Shown here: positions 45,077-53,600 of the stretch, one piece after another
Layout of the letters: the number at the start of each line of letters is the position of its first letter
Numbering within the stretch: the first letter of the stretch is position 1
Assembly: GCA_020632755.1 (NCBI GenBank)
Contig: JACKEY010000008.1
Coordinates: 124,001-188,000, forward strand
Length of the DNA stretch: 64,000 bases
Reading direction: 5' to 3'
Origin: Alphaproteobacteria bacterium
GTDB lineage: Bacteria; Myxococcota_A; UBA796; UBA2385
Position numbers and translations under genes: made by a program
Notes under the pieces: model-generated
Told to the model about the DNA's origin: nothing
What the model saw: the letters and a program-made list of their open reading frames with translations, nothing else
The model's database searches: none

Positions 45077-46330
45077 TCACTTCGCCGCGAACTGCCCGGC
45101 GCCGCCGCGGAAGCCGCCACGGGCCACCTCGCTCGCCCGCTCGGCGTCGAGCTCGGCGAGCATCTGGTCCCCGCTCAGCGCGTCCGCCGCAGCCCCGTCG
45201 AAGTACCGCATCAGCCCGGCGTCGCGGTAGGCCGGCTGGATGCGGTCCGTCAGCAGGCCGATCTCCCGCAGGTTCGGGACGAGCCGGCTGAACATGACGG
45301 TGCGGAACTGCTCCATGCCCGGAGCGGCCTGGATCATCTCCCGCCACTGGGCGCGGGTCAGCTTGTGCTCGAACCACTCCTCGTAGACCTCGTAGGCCAT
45401 GAACCGGTTGCGCATCAGCAGCGCGACCTCGAAGGACCAGTCCTCGCGCTCGCGCCGCTCGGCCTCGCTCAGCTCGTCGCGGATGTGGTCGCGCAGGGCG
45501 ACGACGCCGTAGTGCACGTGCCGCGCCTCGTCCTGGATGATCTGGCCGAGCATGGTCCGCAGCAGCGGCTCCTCGGTGACCTTGTAGAGCATGCCGAAGG
45601 CGCCCAGCGCGAGCCCCTCGACCATGATCTGCATGCCCAGGAACTTCATGTCCCAGCGGCCGTCCGCCATCAGCGCATCGATGATGACGAACAGGTTGTC
45701 GTTGACCTGGTACAGCCGACCCATCTTGCTCTCGAGGTAGCGCAGGAAGACCTCGACGTGGCGGGCCTCGTCCATGACCTGGGTGCCGCCGTACAGCTTG
45801 CCGTCGAAGAACTGCACGGCCTCGGTGACCTGGGCCGCCGCGAACAGGGCGCCCTGCTCGCCGTGCAGGAACTGGCTGAGCATCCAGGCCGTCATGCTGT
45901 GCGAGAAGCGCAGCCACTCCTGGTCGGTCAGGCGGATGCCCACTGCCTCGGCGTGCGCCTTGTCGACGAAGTCCTCGGGCAGCAGCAGCACCTCGGGGTT
46001 CTCGGGATCGACGTCGATGTGCCAGGGCAGGTCGTCGCCGTCCCACTGTCCGGCCTTGGCCCGGCGGTACAGATCCGCCATCTCGGGGTGGTCGTGGGGG
46101 TAGGTCCAGTCGAAGTGGGCGCTGTGGCTGGCCGGCACGTGGGTGGGCCGGCCCTGCTTGCCCCGGTGCAGCAGCAGGCCCCGCACGCCGCTGGGACCGA
46201 GGGCCGCCGCCACCTTGGGGTCGCGCACATGGGAGATGACCTCGCCGGCCTCGCGCCAGGCGTCGAGCTGACCGCGGACGTGGGTCGGGAGGCGCCGGGA
46301 GAGGCGGCCGAGCAGGTCGAGGCGGGACAT
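45077..46330 (-). CDS. Ferritin-like diiron protein
   Basis: A 417-residue protein with two E/ExxH pairs of a carboxylate-bridged diiron centre: Glu in HGEQGAL, ExxH in MDEARHVEVF, Glu in MVEGLALG and ExxH in QDEARHVHYG. These are the motifs of ferritin-like oxygenases and desaturases, including AurF and ribonucleotide-reductase-like families. An oxygenation or desaturation role fed by the neighbouring ferredoxin reductase is likely but unproven. AGGAG and a five-base spacer precede the ATG. Upstream lies a CTAG-rich palindrome pair. Substrate unknown. Confidence 0.9.
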   Translation of the reverse strand: MSRLDLLGRLSRRLPTHVRGQLDAWREAGEVISHVRDPKVAAALGPSGVRGLLLHRGKQGRPTHVPASHSAHFDWTYPHDHPEMADLYRRAKAGQWDGDDLPWHIDVDPENPEVLLLPEDFVDKAHAEAVGIRLTDQEWLRFSHSMTAWMLSQFLHGEQGALFAAAQVTEAVQFFDGKLYGGTQVMDEARHVEVFLRYLESKMGRLYQVNDNLFVIIDALMADGRWDMKFLGMQIMVEGLALGAFGMLYKVTEEPLLRTMLGQIIQDEARHVHYGVVALRDHIRDELSEAERREREDWSFEVALLMRNRFMAYEVYEEWFEHKLTRAQWREMIQAAPGMEQFRTVMFSRLVPNLREIGLLTDRIQPAYRDAGLMRYFDGAAADALSGDQMLAELDAERASEVARGGFRGGAGQFAAK

Positions 46331-46350
46331 GGGATCTCCTGGAGGAGGAG

Positions 46351-46380
46351 CTAGCAGCGCTAGATGCCTAGCGATGCTAG
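46351..46380. repeat. Two CTAG palindromes at the MerR gene end
   Basis: CTAGCAGCGCTAG (46351-46363) and CTAGCGATGCTAG (46368-46380) are tandem 13-base palindromes. The MerR stop codon is in the second. The first is identical to 11241-11253. Confidence 0.8.
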
Positions 46381-47117
46381 ATGCCGTCGAGGAACTCCTC
46401 GATGCGGACGCGGTGGAGGTGGGTGAGGAGCTCGTGGACCAACGGCAGGGCCTGGGCCACCTGCTCTGCCGCCTGGTCGGGCGGGAGGGTGGCCAGGGGG
46501 CCGGCGATGAGGGTCGCCTCTTGTCGGAGCAGATCGGCCACGGCCTGGTGATAGACCAGGATGTCGGTCGCCCGGAAGCCGGCGGCGTCGGTGAAGCCGA
46601 GCGCCCGCAGCCTGCCGAGCACCTCGACCACGGGCACCGCCTCGCCGCGGACGCGGACCCGGCCGCCGGCGTCCCGCCCGATGCCCGGTGTGCCTGCGTC
46701 GGCCAGCGCCTCGAGATCCTCGGCCCGGGCGGGCCCTCGGGCGACGAGCTCTGCGCCGTCGACGCTGTCGTCGGCCGGGACCTCGTCCATGCGCAGCCGG
46801 GCCCGCACCTGGCGCAAGAAGGCCCGCTGGCGGTCGTCGAAGCGCTCCTCGCGCTCGTCGAGCAGCGCCTTGATCGCGTCCAGCGGGAGGAAGCGCTCGT
46901 GCTGGAGCCGCTTGATGAGCCGGATGCGCTCGAGGTGCGCGGGGGTGTACCAGGCCATGTTGCGCGAGGTCTTCTCGCCCGGCGGCATCAGCCCTTCGCG
47001 GACGTAGAAGTGGATGGCCTGGCGGGTGAGCCCGGTGGCTTCGCAGAGGTCCTTCATGCGCAGGCGCACGGCGTCGGCGCCGCTCGCCGGCGGGGCCGCT
47101 GGCGCCGCCACGCTCAC
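46377..47117 (-). CDS. MerR-family regulator
   Basis: A 246-residue regulator. RLRMKDLCEATGLTRQAIHFYVREGLMPPGEKTSRNMAWYTPAHLERIRLIKRLQ (from about residue 18) is a MerR winged helix; the remaining 170 residues are a helical effector domain of unknown ligand. The GTG at 47117 overlaps the stop of the ferredoxin reductase gene (GTGA), so the regulator is co-translated with it and probably controls this operon. No cluster of metal-binding Cys is present, so it is unlikely to be a metal sensor of the classic kind. Confidence 0.9.
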   Translation of the reverse strand: MSVAAPAAPPASGADAVRLRMKDLCEATGLTRQAIHFYVREGLMPPGEKTSRNMAWYTPAHLERIRLIKRLQHERFLPLDAIKALLDEREERFDDRQRAFLRQVRARLRMDEVPADDSVDGAELVARGPARAEDLEALADAGTPGIGRDAGGRVRVRGEAVPVVEVLGRLRALGFTDAAGFRATDILVYHQAVADLLRQEATLIAGPLATLPPDQAAEQVAQALPLVHELLTHLHRVRIEEFLDGI

Positions 47118-48307
47118 GTCGGCTCCCGCAGCGCGAGCACGACGGGGCCGAGCGGTCGGCCGATGCAGGTCAGCACCGCCCCCGCGGCCTGCTCGGCCTG
47201 GCTCAGGCAGTGCGGGGCGGGCAGGTGCACCTGGCCAGAGACCAGGGTCTGGGTGCAGGCCCCGCAGCCGCCCAGGGTGCAGGAGAAGGGCAGCGCCACA
47301 CCGGCATCGCGAGCCGCCGTCAGGATGGTCTGCCCGGGCGCCACGGAGAAGGTCCGCTCGCCGCGCCGGCCCCGCAGGGTGACCGGGCAGGCCGTGGCCG
47401 GGAAGGAGGCGGGCTCGGCATCGGGCGTGCCCGAAGTGAACCGCTCGATCGCCAGCTGGTCGGGCGCGAGGCCGGCGTCCAGGAGCCAGCGCTCGCAGGC
47501 GTCCAGCATGCCGCCAGGGCCGCACAGGTACCAGCACTGCGACGGTGCGACGGCGAGCTCCAGCGCGTCGAGCTGGGCGGCCAGGCCCGGGCCGTCGAGC
47601 CGACCACGGCCCGCCTTCCACCCCGGCGGCGGTCGCTCCAGCACGTCCCGCACGACGAGCCGGGGGCCGTAGCGGGTCACGAGGGCGTCCAGGTCGTCCA
47701 CCAGCATGCGGTCGCGCTTCCGGACGTTGCCCACGACCAGCACCGCGCGGCTGCCGGGCTCGGTCGCCAGGATGTCGTGCAGCAGCGCGACCATCGGGGT
47801 GATGCCGCTGCCCCCGGCGACCAGCACGTGCAGCCGTGCCTGACCGGGGGAGAGCGGGTGCCCGAAGGCCCCGGAGGGGCCGCTCACCGACAGCAGGTCG
47901 CCGACGACGGTCTGGTGGACCAGCTGGGGACTGACCCTGCCGTTGGCCACCGCCTTGACGGCCACGGCGACGCCGGTCGGGTCCCGGGGGTCGGAGCACA
48001 GGCTGTAGGCCCGCCGCGCCGGGCCGTCGGGGCCGTCGACGGAGACCACCAGGAACTGGCCGGCGCGGAAGGGCAGGGGCTGGCTGTCTTCCGGCTGCAG
48101 CCGCAGCCGGACGGCGTCGTCGGTCAGACGGTCGACCGCGGTGACGCGCAGCGATCGGCCGGACCGGGGAGCCCGGACGGGCGGCCACGCCCCGCCGTCG
48201 CGGTCGGCGAAGGGGGCTGGCGCCTGGCCCCGCAGCATCGCGGTGGCCGCCCCCAGGTCCCGGCGCAGGGTCTGGAGTGGACGGAGCAGGCGAAGAGGGA
48301 GGGCCAT
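47114..48307 (-). CDS. Ferredoxin reductase with C-terminal 2Fe-2S domain
   Basis: A 397-residue flavo-iron-sulfur reductase. FAD domain: RAYSLCSDP; NAD(P) domain: LHVLVAGGSGITPMVALLHDIL and WYLCGPGGML; C-terminal plant-type ferredoxin domain: C-TLGG-C-GA-C plus a later Cys (VLTCIG). The arrangement is that of PaaE/HmpA/KshB-type reductases, passing electrons from NAD(P)H to an oxygenase. The neighbouring diiron protein is the obvious partner. ATG at 48307 starts an N-terminal helix before the FAD domain. It is the first gene of the operon; no -10 was recognised. Confidence 0.95.
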   Translation of the reverse strand: MALPLRLLRPLQTLRRDLGAATAMLRGQAPAPFADRDGGAWPPVRAPRSGRSLRVTAVDRLTDDAVRLRLQPEDSQPLPFRAGQFLVVSVDGPDGPARRAYSLCSDPRDPTGVAVAVKAVANGRVSPQLVHQTVVGDLLSVSGPSGAFGHPLSPGQARLHVLVAGGSGITPMVALLHDILATEPGSRAVLVVGNVRKRDRMLVDDLDALVTRYGPRLVVRDVLERPPPGWKAGRGRLDGPGLAAQLDALELAVAPSQCWYLCGPGGMLDACERWLLDAGLAPDQLAIERFTSGTPDAEPASFPATACPVTLRGRRGERTFSVAPGQTILTAARDAGVALPFSCTLGGCGACTQTLVSGQVHLPAPHCLSQAEQAAGAVLTCIGRPLGPVVLALREPT

Positions 48308-48414
48308 GGTGGCAGTGTGGCCCCACAAGCGTCGAGCGTCAAGCAACACTGGACACTTGGCAGAGGTGGACCTCCGGCATCCTCCACCAGGGTCATGGCA
48401 CGCGTCGCGTGGGC

Positions 48415-48420
48415 TACCCT
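48415..48420 (+). promoter_or_regulatory. Candidate -10 TACCCT upstream of the MopE/LTD lipoprotein
   Basis: TACCCT, 40 bases before the ATG at 48461. Same TAnNNT class as 25814. Confidence 0.25.
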
Positions 48421-48460
48421 CGACCTCCTCCCCCCGACCCCCGACCGCCCCGAGGCCGGC

Positions 48461-50629
48461 ATGCGCATCCCCTCCATCCTTCTCCCCCTCGCGTTGACCA
48501 CGGGTCTGTTCATGGCCTGCGGCGACAAGGACGGGAACACCGACTCCGGCTCGATCGGTGACGACGGCACGGACACGACCGACACCGACGGCACCGACAC
48601 CGACACGGACACCGACGGTACGGACACGGACACCGATGGCACCGACACCGACACCACCGGACCGGTGGACGAGGACGGCGACGGCTACCCGGCCGACGAG
48701 GACTGCGACGACACGAACCCCGCGGTGAATCCCGGCGCCACCGAGGTCTGCAACGACATCGACGACGACTGCGACGACCTGGTCGACGATCAGGACGACG
48801 ATCTCGACCTCGCCACCGGCTCGGTGTTCTACGGCGATGCCGACGCCGACGGCTTCGGCGCCGACGACGCCGAGATCCAGGCCTGCGTCCAGCCCGAAGG
48901 CAGTGCGACCGTGGGTGGGGACTGTGACGACGGCGACGCGGCGATCAACCCCGACGCCACCGAGGTCTGCGACGAGATCGACAACGACTGCGACGACCTG
49001 ATCGACGACGCGGACGACTCGGTCGACGGTACGACCTTCTCCGAGTTCTGGATCGACGCGGACGGTGACGGCTTCGGCGACGCCGCATCCGATGCCATCG
49101 GGGCCTGTGCCGTGCCCGACGGCGCCGTCGACAACGCGCTCGACTGCAACGACGACGACGACGCGATCAACCCCGACGCCACCGAGATCTGCGACGACGC
49201 AGACGTCGACGAGGACTGCAACGAGCTGGCCGACGACGACGACGCAGGCGTCGACACCAGCACCATGATCACCGTCTACCCGGACGCCGACGGCGACGGC
49301 TTCGGCGACATGGACGATGCCGGCTGGACCGAGTGCGACGCCGACGAAGGCGAGACCACCGACCACAGCGACTGCAACGACGGTGACGGCGACATCAACC
49401 CCGACGCCACCGAGGTCTGCGACGACGCCGACGTCGACGAGGACTGCAACGAGCTCGCGGACAACGCCGACGACGGCGCCGACGAGAGCACGATGATCAC
49501 CGTCTACCCGGACGTCGACGACGACGGCTTCGGCGACATCCACGACGAAGGCTGGCTGGCCTGCGACGCGGAGGCCTACGAGACGACGGACCACAGCGAC
49601 TGCAACGACGACGACGAGTACAGCTACCCGGGCGCCGACGAGATCGACGACCTGTACGACAACGACTGCGACTCGCTGTGCGACGAGGGCTTCATCGCCG
49701 AGGGCGACCTGGTGATCAGCGAGTTCCTGGCCGATCCCGCGGCCGTCAGCGACAGCGAGGGCGAGTGGCTCGAGATCACCAACGTCAGCGGCGCCGAGAT
49801 CGCCATCTGCGGCGGGTGGAACCTGTCGGATGACGGCGCCGATGACCACGACATCGACATCGCCCCGGACGAAGCCATCATCCTGGCGGACGGCGAGGCC
49901 GCGGTCTTCGGCCGAAACGCCGACTCCGCCGTCAACGGCGGGGTCACGGTCGACTACGCCTACGGCAGCGCCTACCCGCTGGCCAACGGCAACGACGAGA
50001 TCATCCTGTCCTTCGACGGCTACCTGATCGACGAGGTCTGGTACGACTTCGACGGCGACTGGTCGGACATGGACGCCGCCGGGTACAGCGCGACGCTCAA
50101 CGACTTCTGGCTCGACGCCGAGGACAACGACGACCCGGCGGCGTGGTGCCTGGGCGCCTCGACCTTCGGCAGTGGGGACCACGGGACGCCCGGCGCCAGC
50201 AACGAAGACGAGTGCCCCTCGACCTGCGGCGACGGCACCATCGAGCTGGACGAGGAGTACGACCCCGCCCCCGGACCGTTCAGCGCGGTGTTCGTCGACG
50301 AGCACACCTGCCGCTGGGACTTCAGCGACGTGAACCAGCTGTACTGCAACGGCGGCTGTTCCTGGGCCGGCGGAGGCGGCTGCGACGATGCCGACGCCGA
50401 CATCCTGTGCAAGCTCATCACCGGCAACCCCGACAGCGAGGCCATCAGCTGGACGGCGACGACCGCCCTGGCCGAGCCCGGCTTCCCGTGCACGCCGCTG
50501 GGCTTGGGCACGGCGATCGACGTGGTCGACCGCGGCGTGAGCGTTGACGTGAGCTGGCAGGACTCGAGCATCCTCGCCAACCACGGCGCAGGAGACGTGG
50601 TCGCATACCCGGACTGCACCGACCCGTGA
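48461..50629 (+). CDS. MopE-repeat lipoprotein with lamin-tail domain
   Basis: A 722-residue lipoprotein: signal MRIPSILLPLALTTGLFMAC, GDKDGNTDSG, then a Thr/Asp/Gly linker. Residues about 65-405 carry repeated DEDGDGYPADEDCDDTNPAVNPGATEVC, CNDIDDDCDDLVDD and WIDADGDGFGD modules, the MopE-type putative calcium/metal-binding repeats. A lamin-tail (LTD) beta-sandwich follows (LVISEFLADPAAVSDSEGEWLEITNVSG, ILADGEAAVFGRN, EIILSFDGYLIDEVWYD). The last 170 residues contain several Cys (CPSTCGDGTIELDEEYD, CNGGCSWAGGGGCDDADADILC) and form a separate disulfide-rich domain. GAGG precedes the ATG. Surface display; ligand unknown. Confidence 0.9.
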   Translation: MRIPSILLPLALTTGLFMACGDKDGNTDSGSIGDDGTDTTDTDGTDTDTDTDGTDTDTDGTDTDTTGPVDEDGDGYPADEDCDDTNPAVNPGATEVCNDIDDDCDDLVDDQDDDLDLATGSVFYGDADADGFGADDAEIQACVQPEGSATVGGDCDDGDAAINPDATEVCDEIDNDCDDLIDDADDSVDGTTFSEFWIDADGDGFGDAASDAIGACAVPDGAVDNALDCNDDDDAINPDATEICDDADVDEDCNELADDDDAGVDTSTMITVYPDADGDGFGDMDDAGWTECDADEGETTDHSDCNDGDGDINPDATEVCDDADVDEDCNELADNADDGADESTMITVYPDVDDDGFGDIHDEGWLACDAEAYETTDHSDCNDDDEYSYPGADEIDDLYDNDCDSLCDEGFIAEGDLVISEFLADPAAVSDSEGEWLEITNVSGAEIAICGGWNLSDDGADDHDIDIAPDEAIILADGEAAVFGRNADSAVNGGVTVDYAYGSAYPLANGNDEIILSFDGYLIDEVWYDFDGDWSDMDAAGYSATLNDFWLDAEDNDDPAAWCLGASTFGSGDHGTPGASNEDECPSTCGDGTIELDEEYDPAPGPFSAVFVDEHTCRWDFSDVNQLYCNGGCSWAGGGGCDDADADILCKLITGNPDSEAISWTATTALAEPGFPCTPLGLGTAIDVVDRGVSVDVSWQDSSILANHGAGDVVAYPDCTDP

Positions 50630-50643
50630 GCCAGCCCGTGTCC

Positions 50644-50674
50644 TGAGCGGCGGCGGTCCGCCGTCGCACGCTCA
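50644..50674. terminator. Hairpin between the MopE/LTD and patatin genes
   Basis: TGAGCG (50644-50649) pairs with CGCTCA (50669-50674), and an inner CGGCGG/CCGCCG stem (50651-50656 with 50658-50663) fills the loop. The patatin stop codon lies in the outer right arm. Probable bidirectional terminator. Confidence 0.55.
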
Positions 50675-53600
50675 GCGCGTACGGAGCCGGACGGCAGGGT
50701 CGCCGAGCAGCACCCAGCCCCGGGCGTTCAGCGCGGTGATGCGCTGGACCTCGAGGGCGTCGGCGTCGACCGGCTGCGACGCCTCCTCGAGGTTCCGCAG
50801 CAGGCCGCTCTCGACCCGGGCGTACTCGGCCAGGGCGTGGCCCGCCGCGCCGATGGTCCGCCCCTCCATCAGCCGCGCGAGCAGGCCGGCGATGGCCTGC
50901 GGCTCGCCGCTCTCGGGCCGGAGGGTCCGGGCGATCCACGCCAGGTCGAGCTTGCCCAGGACGGCCAGCGCACCGCCGGCCTGCCAGCTGAGCAGGGCCT
51001 GGCTGTCCGGGCAGAGGTGGTCCCCCGGCGGACGGGTCCAGCCCGGCGCCAGGTCGCTGAAGGCGTAGCTGCCGCGCTCCGACCAGCCCCCGGTGAAGCC
51101 GCCGTAGTGGACGACGATGGACGGTCCCACGCGCTCGGCAGGGTCGAGCCGCTCGGGGCCCAGGGCGAGCTCGCGCCCGACGCGGATGCGGCCGACCCGC
51201 TCGAAGCCCGGTGGCGGCGCGCCCGGCGCCGGCCGCGGGAAGCCGTGGGTCTGCGAGCCGAGCAGGAGCATGTCGGGGGCTTCGGGGCCCTGGAACAGCC
51301 GCTGCATCCGGGCGACCGCGGCTTCCGGGTTCCCATCGACCTCGACCCGCTCCCGGGTCACCGTCCAGCTGCCTGCGGCCGAGGGCAGCCGGGTCTGGAT
51401 GGGGGACAGGAGGTGCTCGTCGACCGCACGATCCCACGGGGTCCCGCCGTCGCAGCTGGCGAGGGCCAGCCGCGGCCGATGCCGGACCGACGCCTGCTCG
51501 GACCGCACGACGGCCCGGGCGTAGCGGGCGAAGTCGTCGGGCTGCTCGAACCAGACCCGGCCGACCGCGTAGTCACCGTCCAGCGCAACCTGGAAGTCCA
51601 GTGGCACGTCGTCGGGGCTGGCCACCAGCAGCACATGGTACGGGAGCTTCTGGGGATCGACCTCGCCCAGGGTGGCGCCGATCCGGGCCAGGAAGGCCGC
51701 GGCGGACTCGCCGGGCCGGAGCCCGTCCTTGCTGCCCAGCAGCTCGACGTAGCGGCCCGTGCCCCGGCGCTCGGCCTCGGCCCGCCGCAGCTCCAGCAGC
51801 GGCGCCAGTGCCTTGTAGATCGCCGAGCGGCGGTCCAGCCCCTGGGGCATGAGCAGCGCGAAGCCGCTGGTCGACACGTCGGCCTGCCGCGCGTCCCGCA
51901 CGACCGGCGCGACCACGCCCGTGCTCTCGCGGGGTCGGGACAGCCGGCGCCAGCTCTGCTGGGCCTGGTGGATGGCGTCGCGGAACTCGTCCTGGCGGTA
52001 GGTGTGGGCCACGATCTCGCGGGCGCGACTGACGTCGGTGATGCCGTGCTCGACCGGCGGGCTGTTGTAGACGGCCCCGACCACGCGGTGATCCTTCAGG
52101 CCCATCGAGTGCATCATGATGTAGATGCTGCGCACCCCCTGGGGCAGCCGGCGCACGACGGGCAGGCGGTCGACGACCGACCGGCGGTGGGCGCTGCGCT
52201 GCGGGGGCGGCACGGGGTTGCTGGCGACGACCAGCGCGGCGCCTTCGCGCCCGAGCACCCGGTCCGGCACGTTGCTGGCGATGCCGCCGTCGACCAGGGG
52301 CCGGCCGTCGCGGGGGTGCGGCGTCGCCGAGAAGATGCCGGGAAACGACCCGCTGGCCCGCACACCCTGGGCGACGGGGCCGAACTCCAGGACCACCTCG
52401 CTGCCGGTGTCGAGGTCGGTGGCCACCGGGAAGAAGGGCACCTCGAGGTCCTCGAGGTGGACCCGCAGCGGCGCGCCGGCCTTGATCCCCCGGCGGACGC
52501 TGTGTTTCGCCGCGACCCAGGCCTGCAGCATCACCCGCCCGGCCTCGTCCATGTTCATCGCCCGTTTCTCCCACGGGACGTCGATGGGATCGTTGCCCCG
52601 CAGGGGGACGGCGGCCTGCACCAGCCCCTCGATCACCCACTCCAGCGCCCGGGTCGACACGTAGTTGAGCGGCATCGTGCGGCTCATCATCGGGCCCGCC
52701 GCGGTCAGCAGCTCCAGCCCCTTGAGCCCACCGCAGGCGTAGAGCGCACCCACCACGGCGCCGAAGCTGCAGCCGCTGATCATGTCGATGGGGATGCCGC
52801 GGCGGTGCAGCTCCTGGATGATCGCGACGTGCACGAAGCCCCAGGCGCCGCCGCCCCCCAGGGCCAGGCCGACCCGGCGGTCGGTGAGCGCGCGGGACCA
52901 GCGGCGGATGCGCTCGCGGTCGTCGGGCTCGAGGTCCTGCAGTCGCATGCGCGCCCCGCCCAGCAGCTCCAGGCCCGCCGCCAGCTCGCTCAGGCGCAGC
53001 CGCACCGCACCGTCGGGGAAGCCGGGATGCACCGGGCTCGGGGCGTCGGACAGCAGCCGATCGACCCAGGGGTTGTCCGGCAGCACCGCGCTGACCAGGA
53101 CGGTCGTGTCGACGGTGACCGGCAGGTCGACCGGCCGTGCAGGGTCCCGCGTGAGCATGACGAGGCGCTCGACCAGCGGCGCCAGGGCCCGGGACAGGGC
53201 GACGGCTTCGCGCTCGACCGGCACGAGCACGATCCAGGCGAAGGCCTGGTTCCAGCGCCGCAGGTGCGGGGTCAGCGCGGCCACCGGGTCGTCGTCGGGG
53301 ACCGGCAGGCGCACCCGGGCCGGCTGGTCGGCGGTCTGCTCCTCGACCACGACCTGGTCCGGGGTCGGGCCGACGGGCAGCTGCACGACGAGCACGGGAT
53401 CTCGGAAGTCCTCGGCCACCGCCTGCGCGAGCAGGTCGGCGAAGGCCGCCTGGACGCCGACCCGGTACTCGGGGCCGTGCAGCAGCACGATCTCGGCGCC
53501 ACCGGCCTTGTCGAAGCCGACCCCGTCGCGGCGGGCGCGGTGCTCCAGCAGCTGCCGGACCGGACGCAGATCCTCGAGCTCCGCCCGCCGGAACCGCAGC

